Positions 35,100 through 48,548 of a stretch of 64,000 nucleotides of DNA are shown here, one piece after another. Below the pieces are notes generated by a model. The model worked only from the letters and a program-made list of their open reading frames with translations, searched no databases and was not told the DNA's origin. Position 1 is the first letter of the stretch. Each line of letters starts with the position of its first letter. A program made the position numbers and the translations under genes. Source of the DNA: Neodiprion pinetum (lineage: Eukaryota; Arthropoda; Insecta; Hymenoptera; Diprionidae); assembly GCF_021155775.2 (NCBI RefSeq), contig NC_060236.1:17472519-17536518 (forward strand), given 5' to 3'.

Positions 35100-35420
35100 T
35101 CTACGCTATCACTAACTAAGCGGCGGAGAAGACTTTCCTCCTGCCTGACGGCGGCGGCGAAAGCTCGGAAGCTCGGTACTCGGGATTTTGCGTGAAGGGG
35201 CGAGCTTTCGCCGACACCCCTGTAGTCCCAGGCATATCGCCCCCCCTTCTGCACCCCCTCCGCACCCCCGCCGATCCTTCGTCGGTCATGGGAAACTGAG
35301 GGCACGCCGGCGTTACACCCTGGAGCCAGGGATCGGTCGATATTCGTAATAACACGCGGCCATCGTGCGGCGGCGTCGCGACGCGGACGACGCACTTCTA
35401 CGCAGGTCGTTGGATGCTCG
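35100..35420. other. GC-rich island, possible promoter
   Basis: This is the strongest GC and CpG peak between ArgK and the right edge, including GCGGCGGCGTCGCGACGCGG near 35368. Open frames on the minus strand (35027-35395) follow from the GC content and have no recognised domain. It may be an ArgK distal promoter or a promoter for an unseen transcript. Confidence 0.3.
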
Positions 35421-35500
35421 CAGTCGTGTCTGCATGTGTTCCTATTTCTGTACTTGGTAGTGTTTGTGAATCTCTACCGGTCCGACCAACCACGCCTAGA

Positions 35501-37187
35501 GTCGATCTTGTTGGGAACAGGGATTTATCCGTTCGATGGATGATTACGCGGTTTTAAGAATACCGCGTTATTAACAATAAGCTTCGCCGAATTATACGGT
35601 GCAAGATTAATTTACAACGAATTAGTCGTTATTGTCTTGGATAATCTTGATCGGACTGGTCTGAGTATCGACCTTTTTATTATTGACGAATGGAAAATGG
35701 AAGATTCTTTTTGCGTTTCGTTGTACAAATAAATCGGAAACCACTTCAGCGATAAGACCCAAGATATTGTGACTTCTTGAATGATTGTCAGAAGCGCTGC
35801 GTCGGTTCCGACCAATGTTGACTCAACTTGTTATTTTCCGTGTGTTTGTAATAAATTCGTTTATTATTTTTTGAGTAAAAAGAGGGGAAAAGATAGAAAA
35901 TTAATAAACACGCGTTGACCAGTATCGAAAAAACAGCAAATTGATATTAGAGTCTCAAGAATTATCGGGAGTTTCTTCTCTGGTATAAAATACAATTCGA
36001 AATTCACTGTATCGCAATCGAAGAAGCCATATCCTTCACCATAAATGAATACACCTCGTATTTTGAAAGGTTCCCGAGTTTTTTCGAAATTTTCAATCAG
36101 CTCGTCAAAGTGAACTGATTTTCTTGACTAAAAAATATCAGCTCAAAGATATCTTTCGGCGTGCATGAATTGAATTATTTTCATACAAGCAAATGTAATT
36201 CACGGGCGATGAACGTTCTCAAGAGGATTGTCGTCCTTTTGAGTTTGATTTTTGAAGAGGTTGGTTGGCCAAAAACCGGAACTATTCGTTGATTTTTGTA
36301 GGACATAATCGTACGTTGTGCATTCATAAAGTTATCGAAATAATTTCAAGTCAAAGTACAGAAGTAGAATATGTCGTAGTTATAAAAAAAAAACCTTACA
36401 ATTAGATATCGATACTTCGTTCAAATACGTTTTAAAAATCGTTGAAAAAATAATCCAAGGATTTGTCGATATCTACTCAACGTTGCACCATATCTTTCAC
36501 CAGATTATTTTCCACAAAATGGTAGCTGAAACAGATTTGTTGCTCAGCAGCAAATTCAATAGTAAAAATAATTACGAACGATGCAAAATGATAAACGAGA
36601 CATTTCCGTCGAATCTGTTGAAAATACTCTCTCAAATACAATGCGCAATTGCAGAGTAAAATCCGACGAATCTAATAGATTTTCAACCTTTTGGACAACC
36701 AGTATCCCTGAATTGATTCGTTGTTTGATCCTGGAAAAATTTCCAAAGCATCAAAGACCGGATGACATGATCAAAGTGTCACGTGACTTGAAACGCAACG
36801 CTTGTACAAGGCATGACAGGAATGACGCGGCTCGCGCGTAAGTTTCTTATTGCGTCTACAAGTTGCCGATAAGAAACGAGGTGCTTATAATCATCGGGCA
36901 ACTCAATACCTTTATCACTCGAGTGATAGCGCGTCAATTGTCCGCGTGCATGTATGTATGTCACACTTGTTTGCTGATCCGATTAATCCGCTGATAGACG
37001 GCGTGAGGCCCACTTGAAATTTAAAACCTCGGGCAATAAATCCCCTTCGACAAATTCAAGTGTCCCGTTACGTCACCTGCACTCCAGAAGCACAGCGATT
37101 TGACATTTGTCCCTGTTAAAAAAAAGGCGTTCGAAAGGCTAATAAGGAGTAAAATGTCACCGCACTTTTTATTCACAAAATTCTCAA
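35501..37187. other. AT-rich spacer, nothing recognised
   Basis: No exon-like segment, RNA gene or obvious repeat was found. Confidence 0.4.
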
Positions 37188-37589
37188 CGTAGAAAAATTT
37201 TATTTCTTACAGTAACGTTAAAAAAAAACTGTTTTAATATTGGTGGAATTACGAAGAACGAGGTACGCGTAACCATTTTGCGCTATCGTCGATCCTATTT
37301 TGGTAATTGCAACGCAAAATCATTTCGTGAGGTTTACTCTACTTTTTTAGTTAAACAAGGCTTTAACGTCAATTTATTGGTGCACAAGCATTAAATTTTC
37401 GCAACGTTTACAAGAAAATATAGCAACAGTGATAGTAATGAGAAAGAATAGTAACGGATACTAGACTTTCCGGTAACAGCTAGAAAACTAATTTTCATTT
37501 TCTACCTAGAAGTATATTTTTCGATCGTGGTAAAAAATGAAAATAGTTGAGGACTGAGCGGTAACCGGAACTAAAAATTTTTCTCGGTG
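37188..37589 (-). mobile_element. MITE-like element, copy 3
   Basis: This belongs to the same family as 1245-1671, in inverted orientation. It has a small deletion near its left end (the TTCAGTAAAACAGG segment is missing), while the right end is intact (TTTTTCTCGGTG followed by TA). Confidence 0.8.
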
Positions 37590-40553
37590 TAACCATATGT
37601 TTGTGAAAATTTAAATGTTTCGGAAAAAATGATCCGCTAAAGTGAACGAGAGGACTTTTCGGAAGAATTGAATTTCGCGCGTTTTTGAAGTTTCGAAAGA
37701 AAACGATTATTCGTAGAGCAAGTATCAAGAAACAATAAGTTGGTGGGGAGTTTGCAATTTTCTATCACAGCACGGTTCTCGAGGATGAAATGATTATCCG
37801 AATACTGGAAATTAGATAAATAAAATTTTACATCAAAGCACCAAGATGTAGCACGTAAGAAGTCACAGTGCTAATTCGAAGCGATATTATTTGAAATCGG
37901 TCACAGTTTTGACGATCCGAAGTTATAAAAAGAGTTCGAGTCTGTCAGAAAAGTTGTTTCAAAGCCTCCTTCGTTTTATGATAACGCAATTTTTATTATT
38001 CCTTCACTTCCTAGAAGAAAGCTTCTCCCTGTTTGTAAGCGACTCTGACTATTAATATCGTTTCATGCTGCAGTAAAGTAATAGACATTAGCTGATATTA
38101 GAAAATACGAATCCTGGAAATTCTGATTTTACAATTGTCTCGATTTTAGACGATTTACGTATCGAAGACGTTGAATTTTTGCTTCCCGATGAAAATTTTG
38201 TTTGCAAAACTTTGACATCATCAATCTCACGACACTTTGCAGAGAATTCGGTTCTTACTTCATCAAAGGTTACCAATTAACTACAAGACTTGGTGAATAT
38301 TAATTTTGTTCAAACCACGTGAAATTTAAAGTTGATACGGTGACAAATATTCGAACGGTCTCGAAATAAAATTAAATTCAAATGACAATGGAAAAAAAAT
38401 GTTGCATATTTTCGGACGACGGATTTAAATTCGTAGGAATGTATTCGTTTCTGCGATGCCTCGAAAAAAATCTTTTTCACAAAAGTGTTCAACGTTCCGA
38501 ATTGTCAGATTTCAGACTGACATCGAATGGTTGAAATAGAGAAATATCCTAATTTGACGCAACGCTCAGTTGAATCTTATCAATTCGAAACTCTGACCCG
38601 TAGCCAGTTGGTTTATTTGTCATTCGAAACCAGCGGTGAGGCGGAAATTTTTTTAGACAATATTTATAATACAAATGAGATGGAATCCATCATGAATGAA
38701 TCATGAATCATCCAATTTCTTTTGAATGGAGGCAGTGAATTATTCGATGTCGAATAAACAACTCTATTTGTTGAGTTCAAACAGAATGCCAATGACTGTT
38801 CAATTCTACGAGAGTTACTCATTGATAATATTATGTTATACAATACACATGTACAGCAGTTACGTATGTATAACTGATGACAAACGATCCAGAACAGTCT
38901 ACAAACACTCGAGTCTAAGGCTGTCGATTATCGTGCGAAAAATCGAGCGAAGATGTATATACATAGTTAACGGTCGTCACGTATACTGTATAATTGAACG
39001 GACGTGTCCTGTAATAAAAACGACTTATATGACATGGCGCAGAACGATTGATAACAAAATATATCTCAAACTCTTATCGATATATGCACGTCAGAATCCC
39101 ATTTTTCGTTTTCATAGAGGGAATGCCGAATGTATGATATTGACTGAATCGAATCACGATTTTTTTTTTTACAGCTTGACGTTAGATTTTACGACACAAA
39201 GAAATTTCTTCAGCATAGAACTTCAACTTAGGTCAACAACTTTCTCATGGTACCATACGTGACTCTTTCTCATTTGAATATAATCGTGTGGGTAATTAAA
39301 TCGTATTCAAAAATGATACTAGCTTTTTTACGACCCAGCAACCGGGGTAGGGAACTTGTTGAAAGCTTTTTCAAAAATGGCTGACTGAAACTGGCCTTCC
39401 GAAGTTTTTCATGGTAAATTTATTATCGTTTATATTGAAATAAAGCCAGGACTATACGATTATTTTGAAAAAGTTTGGAACAATAATTGGAATGAATATC
39501 TTCTTCGACATATTATTCAAACGGGAAATTGCCACGTGAAATAAAGCACCTCGTAGTCGTGAGGGATATTAATCCTATTGGTCAGAAAGCCCGTAAAAAA
39601 GTATTTTTACATATATTACGTATATCACGTCGAATTGTGTATCGAAAGCTTTGAAAGCTGTTAATACTACTCTTCAGTTAATTCCTCGCCATTCGGTATT
39701 TCCCTGAAGCAGTTACGACAGAAGCTGGGATCGTTTGTTTGATTGTCTTTTCTTTTTTTTTTCCCCCGTCTGCCATTCGCCGCAGAATTGTGTAATTCCT
39801 ATCGCGTAATCTAATCGGTTTTATTAGCGACGGCTTCGCTCTGCAGTTCAATTCTTACAAAGAGGCACGATATTACACAGGTACTATTTGTACGCTGACT
39901 CATCACTCTTAGCGTGCCGCACCTATGAGCTACCTACTCTACTTGCTATTATTATTTACACATCGCATACACGGACGGCATGCGGGTTGACAGTTTTCAG
40001 GCGCACCGCCGTTTCCACCAGCGTTCCGCACACGCAATTCGGACAAGATTTTCTCAGAGTCTTTCTCATCCCGCGGGAATGTTCCCGCAGTATGACTTTT
40101 CTACTTTCCCACAGGAATACTCGAGTAAAATTATGAACAAGGTCTGGTGACCGATGTGAAGAAATTATATCACATTTAAAATATCAGGTTAAGGTGATAT
40201 TCAATAGCGTATAACGAATCTCCGGATTCGTAGGCGTGATAAAAATATACGTACCTATCGTGCAAATTGAGTCAAGCGCATAGAAGAGCTTCTCGCAACT
40301 CATTACCAACGCAGAGGCTAATCTATTATTGTCAGAGCGTTGAGCTACAAAGTCTCGGATGTTGTGCAATGAAATACCAATCAACGGTGACAGCTGGTTA
40401 AAAAGTATACTTTAACTCGCTGAGACCTCCGAACCTCGCTTGAAAAAAGGAAAAAAGAAACCACGTGGCGTTGTACGGGATTCGCGTCGTACAAACCAAG
40501 AGTTTTCTGTGAAACGTGCTAGTCTAGTCTCAAAACCGGCAGATAGGCAACCA
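37590..40553. other. AT-rich spacer
   Basis: The 178-codon frame at 38726-39262 starts with ATG but shows no domain, signal peptide or protein-like bias, so it is not called. Nothing else is recognised. Confidence 0.4.
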
Positions 40554-40560
40554 AAACTAC

Positions 40561-40826
40561 ATTTTAAACGTGCCGGAATACCAATCGTAACACCGATAGT
40601 CTGAAAGATAGAATTTAAGTAGATGTTTAGAACTACAAAGTGTGCTTCAGCTACTCAACAGCTACATTTTTAAGACATCGGGGTGCAAACTACATTTTAA
40701 ATGTGCCGGAATACCAATCGTAACACCGATAATCTGAAAGATAAAATTTAATTAGGTGTTTAGAACCACAAAGTGTGCTTCAGCTACTCAAAAGCTACAT
40801 TTCGAAGACATCGGGGTACAAATTAT
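40561..40826. repeat. 133 bp tandem duplication
   Basis: Two units (40561-40693 and 40694-40826) are near-identical. Both contain GTGCCGGAATACCAATCG, CTACAAAGTGTGCTTCAG (one substitution) and GACATCGGGGT. Confidence 0.9.
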
Positions 40827-41320
40827 TTCGGCTTCGATTTCTTGATAGCGATATTTTGAGTATGTAGGAATATGAAACGTAGTTTCGTTTCATAGAAATA
40901 CAGAGCGTAGCTTACATTCGTTTATAACAGCTACATTTTGAATCTGTGGCAAAAAAAAAAAAAAAAAAAATGTAGCTTCGATCACGCATTAGCTGAATTT
41001 TGAATGTCTGGGAAGGAATACAGAATGTGGCATTATCTTAAATCTGTAAAATTGCAAAATGTAGCTTCGGTTGCCTTCAATCGCTATATTTCGTTTCTGC
41101 CTAAGTAAAAAATGTAGCTTCGATCACTTGATACGTCCATTTCGAATGCATGAGAATACAAAACGTGACTTCAATCTCAAGCTGAATTTCGAACCCGTGA
41201 ATAAAAAAATTGTAGCTTCATTGGTCCAGTAGCTGTACTTTGAATACGCCGTTAACATAAAATGTAGGTTTCACTGTCTAAGACAGCTAAATTTCGGATA
41301 TGTAGCTTCGGTTGCCTATC
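40827..41320. repeat. Degenerate tandem array
   Basis: The array continues the duplicated block. Degenerate units of about 55-65 bp repeat the phrase AATGTAGCTTCGATCAC, then AGCTGAATTTTGAAT or a variant. An A20 run sits at 40951-40970 inside it. It looks like an old minisatellite whose two leftmost units were recently re-duplicated. Confidence 0.7.
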
Positions 41321-43709
41321 ACCTGGCGTTGAATGGTTACTTTCACCGAAAACTCTCGATACTAAACGTTTATATCCTCGTTACACTTAAAACACGAAGC
41401 ACGGAAGTAGTCAAAAAAATCTAATGTGGCGTAACGGTTGGACGGTTAATCTAAAGTACGAAAAAGGACTTGCCGCGTTGTACGCCGCGAGTTGTGCGGG
41501 GGATTTTAAATTAAGCCGGTTCGGAGGCGGCTACGAATTGAGAGAATAAAGTGCGAAGCAGGAAGTGACGACGCACCGGAGATGACAAGCCACGGACCAG
41601 TGATGAGAATTACCGCAGACGACTGGCATACGTAATATTCAGCTGCGGTGCTGCATTAGCCGTTACTGCAGGAAATTCCCGAAATATATGCGAATCTGCA
41701 ATCCGTTCCGTTCCGCTATTCTCTTCAATTCTCCGCCCAATCTCGACGCTTTTACGCGAGTTTCTCGTCTTTTCATCTTCTTTGTTCGTCTGGTGAATAT
41801 TTTCATTAAAATTCTAGCTGAAATTTTCTTGAAAGTAATTCGTCATTCATCGATCATCAGTATCCGTTGGAAATTGTGTCACATATGCCATGAATTATTT
41901 TATTACGTTTCAACTCTATTTTCGTGCTTATACTTTTTATCAGAAAATTTGTTAAAGATTTTCCAGTAATATCCGATTATCGTATGAAGGAATATAATTA
42001 ATTTTTAACGTATCGAAAAATCTTCATTTCTTCTTTCCTGGAACAATTCCATGTCCTCAATTCGTGCCCGACAAAACGCCGGTCCCGAAGCTTATTGACC
42101 CAGCCAAGGTAACCGGGTCAAGTCGTGTGGACGCCAAGAAACAAGGCGAAAACACATTGTGCAATGTTTCGTAGCCGATTGATCGTATTCTTATCAGTGA
42201 AAAGTGACATGCAGGCCTCTCGGGGATGTTGGTAATTCAATTTTTTCTGCCCCTTAGTTTGAAATCAACGAGCATTTTCTCCCTGCGTTTGAATAATTTG
42301 ATTTTTAAAAATAACCAAAATCTATCGTCTATAAAGCTCGATACTTACTGATTATTCAGAGATTCGCGGTAAAAATAAAATCAATCAATTAGCTGAATGT
42401 TCGTGCAGAAACGTGAGGAAATTATTTCCGTCTGTAGAGTTACATCTTTTATTCAACGTCCTACATCTGGCGGCAAAAATCTTGACGCTCAAATAATTTA
42501 AAAAAAAAAAAAAACAATGAAACTTGTCACAGCGAATTAAAAATAATCTCGCATACGTGTAACATGTTTTGGAAATTTCTGAAAATAATTTCGTACGTAC
42601 AAATTCTATTTCAAATAAAGCGCAAAGACACGTTAGGTTAATCGAAATCATTTTAGTAGAGCTTTTAGGCGCTAAGATTTTGTTATAATTGTATGACAGA
42701 ATTCGAAAATTTCGAGAAAATATATATAATATATATATTATATATATATAAATTTTCACGGTGTAGAATTGGACGCTATTTTGTTCAACTTACTATAATT
42801 TAGAATTTTTCGCGTGTGCGTGAAAATTCTAGGTAAAACTGAATAGAATCAAAGTTTGTTGAACCAACGTTGAAAGAGTATTTTCGCAAAAACATTTCAC
42901 CATACCACAGAAGCCTCCTGAATATTGTATTTGGCAGTACACTGGCTTTGCACAAGAAAGATGAAGATACGCGCCCCGGGATTTCCAATAATAGTGAAAT
43001 TACCAGCTTTGAACGAATCCGTGACGAGGCTTGCGATCCGCAAAATTATGTTAAATTAAAAAAAAAGTCAGCTACACAGCGTTCATAAATCAAGATTCCG
43101 ACGCTGTGCGCCAAATTATTGTCTCCTACCTCGCCTCGAATATTCCTCTCGTCTATGAAAAAGCTCGATAATTAATAACAACGGTCGACAGGTTATATGA
43201 AAAGTTTCGTTGACGTCTCGAGTCACGCTTCGTCTTTGCGCAATAAAATATGGAACAATTGTGTTATACAACATCTGGAAAGGGTCCAGCTTCAAAGTGT
43301 TGAAAAGATTCACGTCGAGCCGAGGCGAAGCTAATTTCGCTCGCCAGGTCCGCGATTCTTTAGGCGGGGGTGATTTTGCCGAGACGGTAAACATCCCCAG
43401 AAAATTCAACATTAGGTATATTTATAGGCCACCATGCACTCGCTGATACACGCGAATTACGCTGCCAGATGTGAGCCGAGTCCGAAGCTTTATAATAGAA
43501 CAAAGTGCCGCCACTGCAATCAGGTAGAGCAGTTTCAAATATTGTTGAGATTACAGAAAAATGTAGCACGAGTAAATATTTATTGCAATTATTGCTGTCG
43601 ATATTAAAACTTCTGGTATTTGTGACATTGAATCTCTTCTTTCTTTTTCAGTTTACGTCAAATTTTTAAGTCCGATATGCCCTTCTCATGTATTTATTGT
43701 TTTCACATT
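41321..43709. other. AT-rich spacer with an AT microsatellite
   Basis: An AT dinucleotide tract lies at about 42718-42751. No gene is supported. The segment near 42060-42130 is richer in GC and open in more than one frame, but no frame is recognisable. Confidence 0.4.
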
Positions 43710-44008
43710 GTTATAGTAACTAGAAAAATTCAGTAAAACAAGTATCGTTAAAAAAAACTGTTTCAATATTGTTGGAATTACGAAAAACGAGGTACGCGTA
43801 AGGTAAGCATTGAATTTTCGCAACAGTTGCAAGAAAATATAGCAACAATGATCGTAATGAGTAAGAATAGTAACGGATACTAGACTTTCCGGTAACGGTT
43901 AGAAAACTAATTTTCATTTTCTACCTAGAACTATATTTTTCGATTGTGGTAAAAAATGAAAATAGTTACGGACTGAGGGGTAAACGGAATTAAAAATTTC
44001 TCTCGGTG
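43710..44008 (-). mobile_element. MITE-like element, copy 4 (internal deletion)
   Basis: This is the inverted copy of the family at 1245-1671, reduced to about 299 bp. The centre between GAGGTACGCGTAA and AATTTTCGCAACAG is missing. The right end, CTCTCGGTG followed by TA, is intact; the left terminus is not clear. Confidence 0.8.
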
Positions 44009-46693
44009 TACATAAAATTTACAAAAAGTTGCTAAAGTTTCAAGAGAATATAGTAAAATTAACCACAACCATAAAGAATACTGTAACGCAAACTAGATTT
44101 TCAGTTATGACAAAATATGAAAACAGTAGTAGACTGTATATGTAAGTATAGCCAGAAATTATTCCCGATTTAAAGATACACGTTGAGAATGATATAAGTT
44201 GATAAGAAGAATTGCATGACGTGTATTCAGCCGAGAAATTTTTGAGGGGCTGATTCTGATGGAAAAAACAAAAAAAAGAAAAAAATTACACGCATCGTGT
44301 AAACATTCAATTGACTGTGAAATGATTTGTCAAGAGAATTGCGATGTTGAATTTTTTTAAAACTGTAAAAAATTGCATGTAACAAAAATGTCGGTCTGAA
44401 TTAACACATACCGAACAAAATTTCTAGTTGTAACCAGAAAACATAGCATTGATGTATAACTATAGTCACACTAAATGGTTGTTTGTATTATATTCTTAAA
44501 TCAATTCCGAAAATTCTGAAGATGATTATTCGCAAGATTTTGAGAAGTATTTAAATAACATTACGCTAAACGTCATAAAGAGAACATTTATACTCTTAAA
44601 TATTTCTGTCTTATTTCTTCCTACACCGTATTGGAAGTTTTATTCGGATACGGAACAGCGAATTCATCATACGTTCACTATTTATTCTATTTATTCTATT
44701 TACAAATACAATAAATTCACTACGCAATTTAGTAAATTCAGAGAACTTTTTTGTATTTTTTTTCTGTTTTTTACACATTTCAGTACAATTGAACATTTTT
44801 TTTACGTCGCTACACCAAATTTGTAAATTTGCAGCCTGATCTCGTAATTTGATAACTATTTTGTACAATAAATTTGTGGTAAGTTCATAATCATTTTCAA
44901 CACTGTATGCTCGTATCTTTCATCGACTGATATCAATTTAGATAGTTTCAATTTTCTCGTAATTCAATATACCTTAGTAAAAAAAAAAGAAAAATTACCT
45001 TTTACCGACATTGATATTATCACTAATAATATGTAAAGATAAACAACGCGTCGATCAAGCACTGTGGTGAAAATTCTCAGAACTGCGCCGTGACGATTGT
45101 GATAACAAATCGAAATCATACCCAATATTCGAGATTGTAAAAATTATACCTGTCCGATATACGCAAGAAATTACCTCGAGTATTTCGACCCGGTCACTTA
45201 AGTATGAAATACGAGTGTAAATAAATTTCTAAATTAGAATGCAGCTTCGAACCGTCACGACCGAGTTGTACAGAATTTTCGGGTTCCCTCAAGATAAACC
45301 AGCTTTGCCTCTGACGAGTCAAGGTTAATCAAACCTCTAATCTACCCCGATTATAATTTCAGCGATAATGCGAGCTCTCCAGTCACGATTTTGCCGCCTA
45401 TCGCCAGCTGCCTAATAATCTCACGTGATAACACATTAGCACTTGACCATGTCATAATAGAAATGATCGCACGGACTTCGGTCTTCTTTTCCGAGCATTT
45501 CTTACTATTCTTTTCTTTTTTTTTTATTATGGTAAGGACTTGTTCGACTGAAAAAAGTGTACCGAACCGAACGAACAGGTTTAAACTTTCCGCATAGCCA
45601 GAAAATATAGTATTGACAACCATAGTTACTTTACACTGAATAGTTAGTAATTGTATCACTTTTTCTTGTAGATTAAAAAACATTCCAGCATCAAGGCCTT
45701 TCAGTCACAAAAATTTTCATTTATTAGCCTTATCACAGTTAATTTACAACTTAAAATGATCTTTGTTACTTCGTATACCCCCAGAAAACCTTAGAGTAAC
45801 AAGTTTCGCCCAGAATCATCGAATTTTTATAGTTTTTGTCGATTCTACATCCGCCATATTGGATCGGCCATCTTGGATGTAGAAATTATCTGATTATGAC
45901 AGCAGTTCGTCATCAGCGCCTCAAAGACCTCTGAGTAACAAAATACAGGCCAAAATATTGAGCTGAAAGATCTGTGATTGAAAAATTTGACACAACGATA
46001 ACTATTTAACTACAGAAATTCTAACATAAAAACAAATGAATGTTGAGGGAAGTTGAAGAGTAGGTGGTCAGATTAACTTTCAGGATATATCCGGAAAGGT
46101 TGCAGGAAAAAAGATAGATCACTGGAATCAGAGCTGTAGAAAAAATGACGCAACAATATTACTCGGTGTCTTTATCATTCAAAGACAATCGTGGTCATTG
46201 AACGTTTGCTGTCAGGAAAAACCGGCCGTCAAAATAGTTGTCTTTTTCTTACAATGCCGGTGAATCCGGAAAAGTTTCACGTTTCGCGACGGAAGTCAAA
46301 ATTGTTCACATAATGTTGCGCCGATCGTGCAAAGCTGTATTTCTTAACATCAAAGGTACATAGTTCAATACACACGTGTGAAAAGTTGAACTGAAATTTG
46401 CCGATGGAAAAAGGTGAAAATTCAGTTTTGTTATTCCGAGTTTGTTCGTTCGCGTAATCACTTTTATTACGGTCATATTTAATTCGAAAATTTTCAACTG
46501 ATTTTTAGAATGAAACGCCCTTGACCAACTGAACTAATTTCAGCGATATCCGGGAATCCAGATTGCTTTCTTGAATCGATCCTGTTTCACAGACACTCGG
46601 GCGCTTGCGCCGCGTGCCGAGAGACGAGCTATAACGTTCACCCTTGAATTCTGGTCCACCAGACGACCTACCGCACTGTACCGAGACGATCTC
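44009..46693. other. AT-rich spacer
   Basis: No gene is supported. A short tandem/palindromic motif (CCGCCATATTGGAT then CGGCCATCTTGGAT) sits near 45851-45878 between TCTACATCC and GGATGTAGA arms. Confidence 0.4.
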
Positions 46694-47060
46694 TTGAAAC
46701 TTGAAAATCAACCGCGCATGCGCCGGATAATTCAATCTCATTGGTCGGCGAAATCTTCCCGCAGCGATATTCTTGTCTGCGATGCAGGCGGGCCAACGTA
46801 CGCAAAATGTGTACGTTTGAATTTTCAAAGAGCGTAAGCATTAAATTCCGACCGTTCTTTGAAGAATCAACTTTCCGACCCAATAACAAATGCTTCCCGA
46901 ACCTTTCCGAGTCACCACCTCAATTATTTGAGATTCTAACCTCGAAAATTCGTATCAACTACATCGCCGGCAGAAACAGTTTGACAGTTGAAAACTCGGG
47001 ATGGCAGCCTGCAGGAACAGCCGATAAAACTCGCGCATGCGCAGTTGATTTTCAAGTTTC
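46694..47060. repeat. Inverted-repeat element with GCGCATGCGC arms
   Basis: The arms at 46696-46723 and 47033-47060 are reverse complements over 28 bp with one mismatch (AAACTTGAAAATCAAC, then CGCGCATGCGC). The self-palindrome GCGCATGCGC in each arm matches the consensus of NRF-1/Erect-wing sites. The 300 bp centre is GC-richer than its surroundings and non-coding. Confidence 0.65.
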
Positions 47061-48120
47061 GAGAGATTATCCCGGTATATTCCTCGTCATGCTGCGGGAA
47101 GCTCTTTGAAGCCAGACATTCGTAGTCCAGTGAAAACAGGTCTGAATTAAAAAATATTCGGGGTATCGCTGCATTTTTGTGTATATGGGTGTTCGACCCT
47201 CAGGAACTCAAATCTGGAGTCATTTTTGACATGCATATCTGACGTTTTGAGGAAACAGCAAAATTTTTCGTTTTTTGCGCTTTTCTCAAAAACTGCTGTA
47301 CATGATATTTACAGAATTACGTCTTGAATAAAATATGCTCATTTTTTTTATACAAATGTATTAATCTATGCACTATTCGAAGAAAATAACTTAAAGCTTG
47401 AGTACCAAAAGTACTACATTCAGGTAGAGTAATAAAATATTAGTTACAAGTAGTTTTCTCGCAACGTGACAGAAAATGTTGAGCCAAAACTCTACGCATT
47501 GAATAAAATTTTATTCCGTACATGGGACGAATATTTCAACATGTAATTGCAGCTGACGTAGATCTGATCTAACGTTTTCGATTTTACGATCGTTTTCAAC
47601 AGTATTTGGTGAAACCTAATTCATTTCATATCCCTGTCAATTCAACATCTTCCACAACAATCACTGTTCATAAAATCAGAAACTAAACTTCTAACCAGAT
47701 ATAATTCACGGCATTTTATAAACCCGAGAGAATATCTTACATGACACATGTGTGTAGAAATGTTGAGTCACATCGCGTCGCTGTACATACATATACGTAA
47801 TTTATCAACGGAACGCGCACGTTAATCGCAAATTAGTTTCAACTATTGCTCGCCATTTTTTCACCGACGCAATAATTGGACATTGAAATTCGTAGATGAT
47901 CGTCGAAGAGCGCGGGGAGTTGGTCGGGCGTAGCTAACAACTAATTTCCGCTCCGAGTTATCAAACGCATTATAATGTATGCGCGCGCCAGCTGAAACGA
48001 ATCTCCGGTCGACAACCCAATGCAAGTATGAATTTGCGTCGGCGATCTCTTTGCTTAGACGAACGCGCAACGAATTCGCAAATAATATCGCGTGATTTGA
48101 AGGGAGAATATTTTTCACAT
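47061..48120. other. AT-rich spacer, nothing recognised
   Basis: No exon-like or repeat structure was recognised beyond simple AT-rich sequence. Confidence 0.4.
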
Positions 48121-48548
48121 CACTGAGAGAAATTTTTAATTCCGGTTACCGCTCAGTCCTTAACTACTTTCATTTTTTACCACAATCGAAAAATATAGTT
48201 CTGGGTAGAAAATGAAAATTCGTTTTGTAATTGTTACCCGAAAGTCTGGTATCCGTTACTATTCTTTCTCATTACGACCACTGTTGCTATATTTTCTTGT
48301 AACTGTTGCGAAAATTTAATGCTTGTGCAACAATAAATTGACGTTAAAGCCTTGTTTAGCTAAAAAAGTAGAGTAAACCTCACAAACTGATTTTGCGTTG
48401 CAATAACCAAAAAAGGATCGACAATAGCGCAAAATGGTTACCCGTACCTCGTTTTTCGCAATTCCAACAATATTCAAACAATTTTTTTAACGATACCTGT
48501 TTTACTGAATTTTCCTAGTCACTGTAACAAATAAAATTTATCTCGGTG
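48121..48548 (+). mobile_element. MITE-like element, copy 5 (full length)
   Basis: It starts CACTGAGAGAAATTTT and ends TTATCTCGGTG; 428 bp, same orientation and layout as 1245-1671. The left flank is AT and the right flank TA, so no clear target duplication is seen. Confidence 0.85.

Larger units (their letters stand above)
29825..35500. other. ArgK 5' intron and upstream DNA
   Basis: The non-coding first exon(s) and promoter of ArgK should lie in or beyond this stretch. Candidates are the GC-rich blocks at 33400-33560 and 35100-35420. Also present are a 41 bp tandem repeat (31088-31235) and a protein-like fragment on the minus strand (32249-32401). The long plus-strand frame 30445-30960 lacks an ATG start and is not called. 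Confidence 0.45.

Noticed and set aside
38726..39262. 178-codon plus-strand open frame with ATG
   Set aside because: No recognisable domain, irregular composition, and no splice or regulatory context. Chance expectation for one such frame in the window is not negligible.
42060..42130. Possible exon ending GCCAAG|GTAACC
   Set aside because: Several frames are open, none resembles a known protein, and no matching acceptor was convincing.
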